NCBI GenBank assembly: GCA_011526045.1
Contig: WYBE01000028.1
Coordinates: forward strand, 1-64,000
Source of the DNA: Nevskiales bacterium
GTDB lineage: Bacteria; Pseudomonadota; Gammaproteobacteria; Steroidobacterales; GCA-2729495
Direction: 5' to 3'
DNA: 64,000 nucleotides
The position numbers and the translations under genes are program-made. The notes under the pieces are model-generated. The model saw only the letters and a list, made by a program, of their open reading frames with translations. It made no database searches and was not told the DNA's origin. Shown piece after piece: positions 1-10,819 of the stretch (position 1 is its first letter; the number at the start of each line of letters is the position of its first letter).

Positions 1-140
1 ACGTCGAGTGGCGCGCACTCCGCAGCGAGCACGCCTGCGAGGGCACCCGCAGGGCCAGCCGGCGGCGAGACCCGGGGATGGGCGGAGTCCTATGCAGCCT
101 TCGCCGCATGATGACCCCGCAGATCGGAGAAGAACCAAAG

Positions 141-165
141 AAAACCCCGCTCAAGGCGGGGTTTT
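141..165 (-). terminator. Intrinsic terminator downstream of the PEP-CTERM gene
   Basis: A perfect 10-bp stem (AAAACCCCGC, then its complement GCGGGGTTTT) encloses a 5-nt loop. On the minus strand it lies about 30 nt beyond the stop of the PEP-CTERM gene and is followed by a T-rich run. The A/T ends of the stem make it potentially bidirectional. The rest of positions 1-197 shows no convincing gene. Confidence 0.8.
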
Positions 166-197
166 CCCAGCGTGACTTGTCGCTGCAGGCAGTAGTG

Positions 198-884
198 TTA
201 AGCCGCAACCCGCCGCCGGATCCAGCCGAGCAGGCCGAGCGCCGAGCCGAACAGCCAGACCGCTGCCGGAACGGGCACGATGGCGAAGTTCATCTGCAGA
301 CCGGCGGTGCCGCCGGCCGCGGTCCACTCCGGTGACTCCAGTGCCAGATGCACGCCATCCCAGCTTGCGACCATCAGGTTGTAGTCCAGGATGGTTTGGG
401 GATTGCCGGCAATGACGTCATCGCCACCCATGGTGCGGGTCCAGCCAAGTCCCGAGTAGCTGATCGAGCTGTCGTCCACGCCGTCATCGCCGAAGAGATA
501 GTTGCCGCACATGTTGGCGCTCACCATGTCGCCGAAGCCGCCGCTGATGCACTCATATGCGGTGGACCCGGCGGCGCTGCCACCCACGATGTTCAGATCG
601 GTGATCAGGCGGTCGAAGTGGCGACTGAACTGGCCGGGACCGGTGGATATGCGCAGGTGAGTGACACCCGAACTCGACAACTCACCCGTATCGGTGTCGT
701 ACCAGTAGGTGGGCACCGGAATATTGCCGAAATCCCCCACGAACGAGGGCGCGGGATTGATCTTCGACGATGAAGGGGGGCCATTGCGCCCGAAGTAGTG
801 CGACTCCAGGGTGAGCGCCACGACGCTGGCATCGGCGCCAGCGGCAGCGGTGAGCAGCACCAGGGCCAGGAGGCTGTTTTTCAT
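198..884 (-). CDS. PEP-CTERM-type exosortase-sorted exported protein
   Basis: This is a 228-residue exported protein. Residues 1-19 form a signal peptide (MKNSLLALVLLTAAAGADAS). The C-terminus from about residue 203 is a sorting signal: VPVPAAVWLF, a hydrophobic stretch, then a basic IRRR cluster. This is the gammaproteobacterial variant of the PEP-CTERM signal cleaved by exosortases. The body has no domain I recognise. The ATG at 884 was chosen because GGGAGAA lies just upstream and a signal peptide begins there; the frame stays open to 1205 but that extension is compositionally poor. A promoter (916-943) and a terminator (141-165) bracket it as a single-gene unit. It is probably a client of the exopolysaccharide-linked sorting system whose polysaccharide genes lie at 34-63 kb; the client link is inference. 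Confidence 0.82.
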   Translation of the reverse strand: MKNSLLALVLLTAAAGADASVVALTLESHYFGRNGPPSSSKINPAPSFVGDFGNIPVPTYWYDTDTGELSSSGVTHLRISTGPGQFSRHFDRLITDLNIVGGSAAGSTAYECISGGFGDMVSANMCGNYLFGDDGVDDSSISYSGLGWTRTMGGDDVIAGNPQTILDYNLMVASWDGVHLALESPEWTAAGGTAGLQMNFAIVPVPAAVWLFGSALGLLGWIRRRVAA

Positions 885-915
885 AATCTTTTCTCCCGAC
901 TGTCGGATCATCTGG

Positions 916-943
916 ATAGTAGCAGCCGAACGCGCGCCTGCAA
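916..943 (-). promoter_or_regulatory. Candidate sigma-70 promoter of the PEP-CTERM gene
   Basis: On the minus strand TTGCAG (938-943) and TACTAT (916-921) are separated by 16 nt. A start near 909 would leave a leader of about 25 nt with a good ribosome binding site. The -35 element directly touches the C9G9 tract. The match to consensus is only moderate. Confidence 0.42.
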
Positions 944-961
944 CCCCCCCCCGGGGGGGGG
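944..961. repeat. C9G9 homopolymeric palindrome
   Basis: Nine C are followed by nine G with no interruption, forming a perfect 18-bp palindrome immediately upstream of the candidate -35 element of the PEP-CTERM gene. Such tracts slip during replication and are also prone to sequencing error, so the exact length is uncertain. Confidence 0.9.
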
Positions 962-1106
962 AACCTCCTCGCGCACGGCGCAGCCCGGCTTTGCAGGCAC
1001 GGGCGGTCGCGTGCAGCGCACAGCTCCCGTGGCGCAATTCGATGCGTGCGTTCAGCCCGGTTTCTCGCCGGCTCCAGATTCGCGCGGCTCCCTGCCGCCG
1101 CTTCCC

Positions 1107-1135
1107 TTGACAGACATAATCACGATCGCTAGAAG
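1107..1135 (+). promoter_or_regulatory. Candidate sigma-70 promoter for the AhpD-like gene
   Basis: A perfect -35 TTGACA (1107-1112), a 17-nt spacer and TAGAAG (1130-1135, four of six matches) precede the GTG start at 1218. The implied leader is about 75 nt. Confidence 0.55.
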
Positions 1136-1217
1136 CAGTCACAACGCGCCGCATCCATTCCTGCCGGGAATTCCATCCTGCGCAGGCGCCGTGACGCGCC
1201 GACAAGGAGCATCAGCC

Positions 1218-1565
1218 GTGGACCACCCGGTGTACCCGGAGCCGACGACCGCGCTCGCGAAAAAGCGCCGGGAGCTTGCGCCCGAGACGCTCAACGCCTT
1301 CCGCGCATTCAGCCAGCAGGTGTTCGCCGAGGGCGCGCTCCCCGCGAAGACGAAGCAGCTCATCGCAGTGGCGGTCGCGCACGTGACCCAGTGCCCGTAT
1401 TGCATCCGCGGCCACACCGACGAGGCCTTGAAGGCCGGCGCGACGGAACAGGAGCTGATGGAAGCCATCTGGGTCGCCGCCGAGATGCGCGCGGGCGGCG
1501 CCTATGCGCATTCCGCCCTCGCCCTGGATACGATGAATCGGGTAGCAAGCCGGGCCGGCGGTTGA
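1218..1565 (+). CDS. Carboxymuconolactone decarboxylase/AhpD-like protein
   Basis: This small 115-residue protein matches the carboxymuconolactone decarboxylase/AhpD fold. The redox motif C59-P-Y-C62 with H66 fits the family's peroxidatic disulfide and relay histidine, and the flanking helices (LIAVAVAHVTQ, EQELMEAIWVAAEMRAGG) are typical. The family includes alkylhydroperoxidase-type antioxidant enzymes; the substrate here is unknown. The GTG at 1218 was chosen because AAGGAG lies 8 nt upstream; the frame is open further upstream but crosses the promoter. The cupin gene follows after about 50 nt and may be cotranscribed. Confidence 0.82.
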   Translation: MDHPVYPEPTTALAKKRRELAPETLNAFRAFSQQVFAEGALPAKTKQLIAVAVAHVTQCPYCIRGHTDEALKAGATEQELMEAIWVAAEMRAGGAYAHSALALDTMNRVASRAGG

Positions 1566-1614
1566 GGACCGGAGGGGACGCCGGTGGCCCGGTTTACTTT
1601 ATGAGGTGTAGTTA

Positions 1615-1947
1615 ATGGCTCTTACGCATACCGCCCCAGGTGAAATCGTCGACGTCCGCGCTCCCACCGGAGCAGGCCGTACAGCCGATTCGAAAACGCT
1701 GATCCGGATCGATCATCTGGAGGTATTCCGGTACGCACTGCCTGCCGGCAAAGTCGTGGACATGCACACGGCCGCCGGCGTGATGCTGCTCCAGTGCCTC
1801 GAAGGAGAAATCGAGTTCACGGCGCTCGGCAGGACGCAGACGCTCCGTCCCGGGGCTCTGGTCTATCTGCCGGACCGCGAACCTCACGCCTTGAAGGCGC
1901 TGAGTGACACGCAGCTCCTGGTCACGATCCTGCTGCACCGGAAATAG
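1615..1947 (+). CDS. Cupin-domain protein
   Basis: This 110-residue protein is a single small cupin barrel. The first motif region includes DMHTAAGVMLLQCLEGE and the second PGALVYLPDREPHALKA, with H at the metal-ligand position of the second motif. An AGGTG element precedes the ATG. Its role is not recognisable; small cupins often bind a metal and a small ligand or protect against reactive species. Its place behind the AhpD-like gene suggests a shared stress or detoxification unit, which is inference. Confidence 0.78.
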   Translation: MALTHTAPGEIVDVRAPTGAGRTADSKTLIRIDHLEVFRYALPAGKVVDMHTAAGVMLLQCLEGEIEFTALGRTQTLRPGALVYLPDREPHALKALSDTQLLVTILLHRK

Positions 1948-2256
1948 ACCGCCACCCGCGGCCTGCGCAACAGACTGATGGCGGACGCGGGGCCTGCCCG
2001 GCGGTTACCCGCGCTCCTAGGGAACGCCCACTCGGGCTGCAAGGCATTGATTTTCCATAATGGAGCGCCAGGCACACCGACGCCGGGATGCGGCCGCCCG
2101 TGACCACCCCGCACCGACAGAATCCTGAATCCGGTGTCGGTCGCCGGACTTCACATAAGCCGTCGGCAGCGAGCACGGCTGGCCCGCCGCCGATACCTTC
2201 GGCACGGCCGAGCCGTTACGCTGATCGCCCCGGATGACCGCGGAAAGGAACAGGCC
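1948..2256. other. Intergenic region, nothing assigned
   Basis: About 309 bp lie between the cupin gene and the GlsB-like gene. An AT-rich patch near 2046-2060 could hold a weak -10 (CATAAT) for the downstream gene, but no matching -35 is visible. I see no gene, RNA or clear repeat. Confidence 0.4.
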
Positions 2257-2541
2257 GTGAACGAATCGGGCGTCGGAACGCTGCTGGGGATGGGATTCCT
2301 CCTGCTGATCCTCTGGTTTGCCGTCAGCGGCCTCATCACTGGTGCGCTGGCGCGCCTGCTGCTCCCCGGGCCGGACCCGATGAGCTGGCTGGCGACCATC
2401 GGTTACGGAATCGGTGGCGCCGTCGTCGGAGGGATCTTCTCGCGCCTGGTCGGCATCCCGTCCGGCTGGGGTTTCGTCACGGCCGTGGCTGCGGCTGCCT
2501 TCCTGATCTGGTTCTTTCGCCGGCGCAAGGTCGGCGGCTGA
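2257..2541 (+). CDS. GlsB/YeaQ/YmgE-family membrane protein
   Basis: This 94-residue membrane protein has three hydrophobic segments, with the family-like pattern ITGALARLLLPGPDPM in the first half and glycine-rich IGYGIGGAVVGG in the second. It belongs with the transglycosylase-associated (GlsB/YeaQ) small membrane proteins, which are stress-linked but of unknown biochemistry. The GTG start at 2257 follows AAAGGAA. It precedes the DUF4126 gene by 10 nt, so the two are probably an operon. Confidence 0.75.
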   Translation: MNESGVGTLLGMGFLLLILWFAVSGLITGALARLLLPGPDPMSWLATIGYGIGGAVVGGIFSRLVGIPSGWGFVTAVAAAAFLIWFFRRRKVGG

Positions 2542-2551
2542 ACCGGGCGTC

Positions 2552-3142
2552 ATGGATCCGCTGGGGCAGGTCGCGCTGGCGGGCGGTCTCGCCTGGGCCA
2601 GCGGCATACGCCTCTACGCCGTGCTGTTCCTCGCCGGCGCGCTCGCCCGCATCGGCTACCTCGACCTGCCGGCGCATCTCGAGGTGCTGCAGGAGCCGCT
2701 GGTGATGACCGTCGCCGCGGCGCTGCTCGTCGCCGAGTTCGTCGCCGACAAGGTGCCTGCGTTCGACAGCGTGTGGGACGGCATCCACACCTTCATCCGC
2801 GTGCCGGCGGGGGCCGTGCTTGCGGCCGCGGCGCTCGGCAACATGGATCCCGCCTGGGTTGCGGTTGCCGCGATCCTCGGCGGGACGATCGCCTCTGCCG
2901 CTCACGCCACCAAGGCCGGCAGCCGCGCCCTCATCAACACCTCGCCGGAACCCTTCTCCAACTGGACGGCATCATTCGCCGAAGACCTGGCGGTGCCGGT
3001 CGGCTTCTGGCTCGCGATCCAGTACCCGATCCTCTTTCTCGGCCTGCTCATCGCGTTCATCGCGTTCGCTGCCTGGCTGCTGCCGAAGATCTGGGTTGGC
3101 CTGCGCTCCGTCTTCGCCCGGTTGCGGCGGGTGATCACCTGA
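2552..3142 (+). CDS. DUF4126 family membrane protein
   Basis: This 196-residue protein has about five hydrophobic segments. The N-terminal GLAWASGIRLYAVLFLAGAL and the middle part with FDSVWDGIHTFIR and SAAHATKAGSRALINTSPEP match the DUF4126 family. Its function is unknown. It follows the GlsB-like gene with 10 nt between stop and start, and ends convergent with the lipoprotein gene. Confidence 0.78.
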   Translation: MDPLGQVALAGGLAWASGIRLYAVLFLAGALARIGYLDLPAHLEVLQEPLVMTVAAALLVAEFVADKVPAFDSVWDGIHTFIRVPAGAVLAAAALGNMDPAWVAVAAILGGTIASAAHATKAGSRALINTSPEPFSNWTASFAEDLAVPVGFWLAIQYPILFLGLLIAFIAFAAWLLPKIWVGLRSVFARLRRVIT

Positions 3143-3174
3143 GACTGCCGCCGGGCGCGCCGCCAGTGTGAGAA

Positions 3175-3190
3175 GCGCCGCACCCGGCGC
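3175..3190. terminator. GC-rich stem-loop between convergent genes
   Basis: GCGCCG, a CACC loop and CGGCGC form a perfect 6-bp hairpin between the stops of the DUF4126 gene and the lipoprotein gene. It has no T-run, so terminator function is uncertain. Confidence 0.25.
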
Positions 3191-3192
3191 CG

Positions 3193-3525
3193 TCATTGCG
3201 CGCAGCCGCAACCGCAGGCGTCGTTGAAGTACGTCTCGCCGCTCTGGCAGTTGGCCGGAATCTGCGCGCACATGTCGGCGTAACGGGAAAAGTAACGCCG
3301 GTCAGGCGCGGCATAGTCGCAAGCAGCCTGGACGGACTCGTCCTGCGGACATACGAACTCGCAGTTCGCACCGGTGCGCATCACGATCGTGCCGTTCGGG
3401 CAGATGAGGTTGTCGCGCGGACAATCCAGATTGATGAGCGGATCGGTGCCTGAATTGTCGCCTTCGCCCGAACAGCCTGCGAGCAGCGCGAGCAGCAGCG
3501 CCGTAACGACTGCCGACGGCTTCAT
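3193..3525 (-). CDS. Cysteine-rich lipoprotein, unknown function
   Basis: This 110-residue protein has a type II signal peptide with lipobox LLAGC (C18), so it should be lipid-anchored. The mature part carries ten further cysteines, ending in ACGCGCAQ, which implies a disulfide-stabilised fold in the periplasm or on the surface. Blocks such as CPNGTIVMRTGANCEFVCP look like a small Kazal- or knottin-like module, but I cannot name the family. The ATG overlaps the stop of the Sel1-repeat gene by four bases (ATGA), so translation is probably coupled to it. Confidence 0.72.
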   Translation of the reverse strand: MKPSAVVTALLLALLAGCSGEGDNSGTDPLINLDCPRDNLICPNGTIVMRTGANCEFVCPQDESVQAACDYAAPDRRYFSRYADMCAQIPANCQSGETYFNDACGCGCAQ

Positions 3526-4799
3526 GGCTCGGGCCCCGGTTCGGCGCAGTACGCGTCGCCGGTCTCGCCACGCTTGCACGCCGCGTAGCGTTCCGACGTG
3601 CGGCTCCAAATCGCCCAGGCTTCGTTGCGATCGGTCGTGCCGCGCAGGTCGCGCAGGTACTGCCAACGCTCCGCCGAGCTTCGAAACCGGACGCCGCGCG
3701 GTTCTGCCCATACGAGTTGAGTGTCCGTGCGCAGCTTTCCGCCGATCACGAATGTCTGTTCATCCTCGTCGCGAAAGCCGATGAAATTGCCGCGGCCGCG
3801 CAGGGTATTCACCCAGTAGTCCGCCTGGTCGTGACCCTTGGCCGCGGCGCGATCAAACCACTTGATCGCCTCCCCCCGACTCTGCGGGACGCCGATACCG
3901 AACTGGTACGCGCGACCGACGAGAAACAGGCCCTGTGCATTGCCCTGCCCGGCGCTGCGCTGTGCCCAGCGAAACGCCTCGGCCCAGTCCTCGCTCACGC
4001 CTTCACCGTACTCGTACGCACCCGACAGGTTGTTCTGCGCGATTGCGTAATCCTGATCGGCAGACTTGCGGTACCACTTCGCGGCGACTGTGGCATTGCG
4101 TGTCACGCCTTCGCCGCGGGCATACTGCGAGCCTGTTTGCAGTTGTGCCGGCGCATAACCGCGTTCGGCCAGCGCCTGAAAAACCCGCAGCGCCGCAGCA
4201 TAGTCCCTGGCCTTGTAGAGTGCGCTGCCACGCGCGAACTCAGTCTGTTCCGCGCTCGGCGCCGGGGCGGGCCGACCCAGGGCAGCGAGCGACTGCTGGG
4301 CATCACGCTGGCCCAGCGCGGCGGCACGCTCGTAGAAGCTGCGGGCTTGCGCGAGATCGCGCGACAGCCCTATTCCGTTCTCGTAGGCCCGACCGAGATT
4401 GAAGAGCCCGTCCGGATCCCCGGCCTTGGCCGCGCGACGGTACCACTCGACGGCAGCCGCGGGATCGTGCGCGGCGCCAATGCCGTTCTCGATCATGTAG
4501 CCGAGCACCGTCTGCGCCGGAGCGAAGTCCTGCCTGGCGGCGCGAGTCAACCATTCGATCGCCCGTGCGGAATCGCGCTTGCGATTGAGCGCGAACTGGT
4601 ACGACAGTCCGAGGCAGTAGGTTTCCCACGCGTTGCCCGGATTGTCGCCGATGCGCAGGATGTCCGCGCGGCAACGATTGAAATCCGCTTCGAGATCGGC
4701 GCCAACCGGAAACGGCGCGGCCAGCAGCAGCCCGCTCACCGCCATGGCGATCGCGATTCGCCACCGCCAGACTCGCACATCGCTTCTTGGCTGACTCAT
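3522..4799 (-). CDS. Secreted Sel1-repeat (SLR) protein
   Basis: This 425-residue protein has a signal peptide (residues 1-35) followed by at least six Sel1-like repeats of about 36 residues. Repeat signatures include AQTVLGYMIENGIGAAHD, GLFNLGRAYENGIGLSRD and GLFLVGRAYQFGIGVPQS. Sel1 repeats are alpha-solenoid protein interaction modules common in periplasmic signalling and envelope proteins. The last hundred residues are not repetitive and contain three cysteines. It overlaps the Cys-rich lipoprotein gene by four bases, which suggests that the products work together. It appears to be the first gene of this pair; the 266-bp gap upstream holds no gene. Confidence 0.82.
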   Translation of the reverse strand: MSQPRSDVRVWRWRIAIAMAVSGLLLAAPFPVGADLEADFNRCRADILRIGDNPGNAWETYCLGLSYQFALNRKRDSARAIEWLTRAARQDFAPAQTVLGYMIENGIGAAHDPAAAVEWYRRAAKAGDPDGLFNLGRAYENGIGLSRDLAQARSFYERAAALGQRDAQQSLAALGRPAPAPSAEQTEFARGSALYKARDYAAALRVFQALAERGYAPAQLQTGSQYARGEGVTRNATVAAKWYRKSADQDYAIAQNNLSGAYEYGEGVSEDWAEAFRWAQRSAGQGNAQGLFLVGRAYQFGIGVPQSRGEAIKWFDRAAAKGHDQADYWVNTLRGRGNFIGFRDEDEQTFVIGGKLRTDTQLVWAEPRGVRFRSSAERWQYLRDLRGTTDRNEAWAIWSRTSERYAACKRGETGDAYCAEPGPEP

Positions 4800-5065
4800 G
4801 ACGAGTTGCCCTGTACGGTACGAGACAAGGGAGTCACTCCCCTGATGCGGGTAAGTCTAGCCGCTCATGGCGAATCGCACGAGCCGCGCAGCGATCGGTC
4901 TCCGCGCGCTGCGGCCAGGTCGCCCAGCCGCCCGTCGCACCGTTTGGCAGGATTGCCGGGCAGGTGCGGCGCGGTCGAATTCGATCACCCGCTGCAGGGC
5001 AGAATGATGCGGAAACGGACCGTCATGCCGTCCATACCATCGGTGATTGAGCAGCCGAGCCAGGC

Positions 5066-6948
5066 TCAGGCGAGCACGTCGCGCTCGAGGCGCAGCGCTT
5101 CGGCAACCGACCAGGCCTGGAACGGCGCGCCGCAGGGTGCGTGCGGCGGGTCGCCGTCGGCGATCTCGGCCAGGTGACCGAGGCCCATGAGATCAACGCG
5201 TGCGAGCGCAGGCTCGAGGAAACGCCGGCGCGCCTGTGCCCTGGCAGCCGGCGTGCCGCCCCGGACGCGGACCCAGGCTTCCACGAAAGGCCCATCAAGC
5301 CAGGCCCATGCCGTGCCCTGGTGATACGCGGCGTCGCGTTCGCCAGGGCCGCCCCGATACGCCCCGATGTAACCGGTCTCGCCCGGCGCGAGCGAGCGCA
5401 GGCCCGCCGGCGTCCACAACTCCGCCTCGCAGGCATCGACAACCGCACGCGCACGCTCGCCCTCGAGCAGCGGCAAAGGCAGGCCGCCGACGGCGAGGAT
5501 CTGGTTGGGCCGACAGCGCGGATCGCAGCGGCCGGCCTGGTGATCGACGTCCACCACGTCGAGCAGCATACGTCGTCCGGCGTTCCAGAAGCGGGCATCG
5601 AACGCCGCCCGGGCGCGAGCGAGAGGTTCGGCCCAGCGGGGCGCGCGACGCGCGGCGACCGCGAGTGCGTTGATCCAGAGCGCCTGCACTTCGACCGGCT
5701 TGCCGACGCGCGGCGTGACTGCGCGGCCATCTGCACGCGCGTCCATCCAGGTGAGTTGCGTGCCGGGTTCGCCTGCGCGCAGCAGGCCGTCGCCATCGGC
5801 ACCGATACCGTAGCGCGTGCCGGCGGCAAAACCCGCGACGATGGCCTCGATGGCATCCTCGAGCGCACGCCGGTCGCCCGGGGCACAGAACGCCTTGCGT
5901 CGCAGGAACGCATCGGCGGCGACGATGAACCAGAGCGACGCATCCACCGAGTTGTACTCCGGCGCGCCGCCTGCGGCGGTGAAGCGGTTCGGAAGCATCC
6001 CCTGTGACAGCCTGCCCGACCACGCGAGCAGGATCGACCTCGCGTCATCGTGACGGCCCGTCGAAAGGCACAGGCCGCGCAGGGCAATGAAGGTGTCGCG
6101 CCCCCAGTCCGCAAACCATGGATACCCGGCGATGACGGTCCTGCCGCCAGCCCCCTCGACAAGGAAGGCATCGGCCGCACGTTCGAGCACCGATCCCCGG
6201 CGCCGCGTCGACTCGATCGCGAAGCGTGCCTGTGCGAAGTCGGCAACCTCACGCTCGTCCGGCAGGTCCCCGCCTGAAAGCACCAGCACCGCCGGTCCGT
6301 CCGGGAACTCGAACGTGAACTCTCCCGGGCTCGCGAGATCCTCGACGCAGTCCAGCCCGCGGGCCTCTTCCTCAGTGTAATGGAAGCTCCGGTACCACTC
6401 GGGTGCGTGCCGGTAATGGCCGTTGCTCAGCGCGGTGACGGCGGGCACGCCGGAATACGGGCGCCAGGTGAGTGCCCCGCCGCGCACTTCCGGATCGAAC
6501 CGGAAGCCCGGGTTCTCGTGATGAAGCGCGTGATGATCGCGCCCGCTCATCAGCGGGCGCACGATCAGGGTGGCGGCGGCGTCGCAGCGCCAGCGCATGA
6601 CGAGGCAGGGCGCATTGCGCGCAAGCAGCACCTCCTGCACCAGGCGAGTGCCATCCTCCAGCACAAACTCCCAGCGTGGCCAGGGCGCGTGCGTGAACGC
6701 CGCGATCCGCGCAGCCCCGTCGGGATACACGACGCCGCCCCGGTAGCGCTGCGACGAGAGCGCGAGGCGGCGGCCGTCCGGCAGGGAAACGAACACCTCG
6801 AGCCCGTTGACGAGCACCATGCGTGCGCGCGGCGGCGAGGTGGCGACGCACCACAGCGCGTGGTAGCGGCGTGTGCGTATGCCGCACACGGTGCCCATTG
6901 CATAGCCACCGTGCCCGTCCGTCTCGAGCCATTCACGCACATCGAGGT

Positions 6949-6952
<4 letters not shown>
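5066..6952 (-). CDS. Glycogen debranching enzyme (amylo-alpha-1,6-glucosidase family)
   Basis: This 628-residue enzyme has the two-part layout of archaeal/bacterial glycogen debranching enzymes: an N-terminal beta-rich domain (1 to about 240) and a C-terminal (alpha/alpha)6 GDE_C domain. Recognisable blocks are WFADWGRDTFIALRGL (from 279, with the expected acidic catalytic region), EYNSVDASLWF, QLTWMDA, PNQILAVGGLPLPLL and YHQGTAWAWLDGPF. It should hydrolyse alpha-1,6 branches of glycogen or related alpha-glucans in the cytoplasm. Its start overlaps the GH63 gene stop by four bases, making it the third gene of a coupled operon with GH63 glucosidase and glucose dehydrogenase. Confidence 0.86.
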
Positions 6953-9587
<2,635 letters not shown>

Positions 9588-9591
<4 letters not shown>

Positions 9592-10709
9592 GAGCCGCCT
9601 TCGAGGCAGATGACACGTTTGATGCCGGCACGCGCTCCGGTGAGCAGCTCCGCGTAGTCATCGAGCCGGTAGTGACCGGTGATCAGCGCGGCGAGCGCAT
9701 TGGGCCAGCGTTCATGGAAACGGCCGAGATCGGCGATGGCATGTTCGAACGCATCTGCATCGGCATTGACCGTACCGAAGACGAGCTGGTTGTCGAGCAC
9801 CATGCGGCGCATCAACAGGCTGGCGTCGACCTCGATGGGGCCCTTGCGGCCAGGCACCCCGGTGAATACGAACACCCCGTTGGCACCGAGTTCCTCGAGC
9901 GCGGCGAATGAAATCGCCGCGGCTCCGGTGGCTTCGTAGACCAGGTCGATTTCCCCGATCGTCCGGGCGAGCGCATTCACCGGGACCTCGGCACCGCAGA
10001 GATAGTGCGCGCCGACCGACTCGACCCACCTGGCCTTCGGACCGCCCTGCGGCTCGAGCGAGAAGACCCAGGTGTCGAAGCCGCGCACGCGCAACGCGAG
10101 ACAGCCGAGCAACCCGACCGGGCCCGCCCCCAGCACCAGGGCGCGCTGGCCGGGGCCCTGGCCCGGCAGCGTGCCGGGCAGCGTCCACGGCAGCCGGTCC
10201 TGCACGTCCCAGACCTGCTGCAGCGCTTTCTCCGCAATGGTCAGCGGTTCGGTGAGGACGCCCACCGCGCGCAGCGCTTCCGGCACGACGTGCATGTAGC
10301 GCTCCTCATCGACGACGCGCTCGGTCATGAAGCCGTGGCGACCGTTGATGCCGCGCTCGGTGAAATCACCGGTGAAGCAGAAGTCCTGCCGGCCGCGGGT
10401 GCACGCGCGGCAGTCGGGGTGCGGGCAGGGCCGGCGCACCATGGTCACCACGAGGTCGCCGGGTTTCACGCGCGTCACCGCGGGGCCGACTTCGAGTACG
10501 CGTGCGAGCGACTCGTGACCGAGCACGAGATAGGGCGAGCCGGGCGGTGGCCTGCCGTAGTCGAAGCACGCGATTTCGCGGTCGGTACCGCAGATACCGA
10601 CTTCCAGCATCCGGAGCAAGACGTCGCCTGGCTGCGCGATCACCGGCGCCGGGTGATCGTCGATGATCCGGATGGCCTTTTCAGCCGGAAATACCGCTAG
10701 TGCCCGCAT
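9588..10709 (-). CDS. Glucose 1-dehydrogenase, zinc MDR family
   Basis: This 373-residue medium-chain dehydrogenase has the catalytic zinc site region (ICGTDRE, LVLGHES), a structural zinc loop with four cysteines (PCPHPDCRACTRGRQDFC), and a Rossmann nucleotide site (LVLGAGPVGLLG). The overall pattern matches archaeal-type glucose/galactose dehydrogenases (Gdh), which oxidise beta-D-glucose to gluconolactone with NAD(P). It is the first gene of the operon with GH63 glucosidase and debranching enzyme, consistent with oxidation of the liberated glucose. Another sugar or polyol is possible. Confidence 0.78.
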
Positions 10710-10819
10710 GGATCGTCACTTTCGCTCCGGAGTATAGGCAATTCCACTCCGCAGCAACGGCGCGTGCCGCCGCCCATCGGCACGCCGGTGGGCCACAGGG
10801 TTCCTCGCACCGGGTCCGG

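Larger units (their letters stand above)
885..1217. other. Divergent intergenic region with two promoters and a C9G9 tract
   Basis: This 333-bp gap separates the PEP-CTERM gene (minus) from the AhpD-like gene (plus). It contains a minus-strand promoter candidate abutting an 18-bp C9G9 palindrome and a plus-strand sigma-70 promoter candidate. I see no gene in it. Confidence 0.6.
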
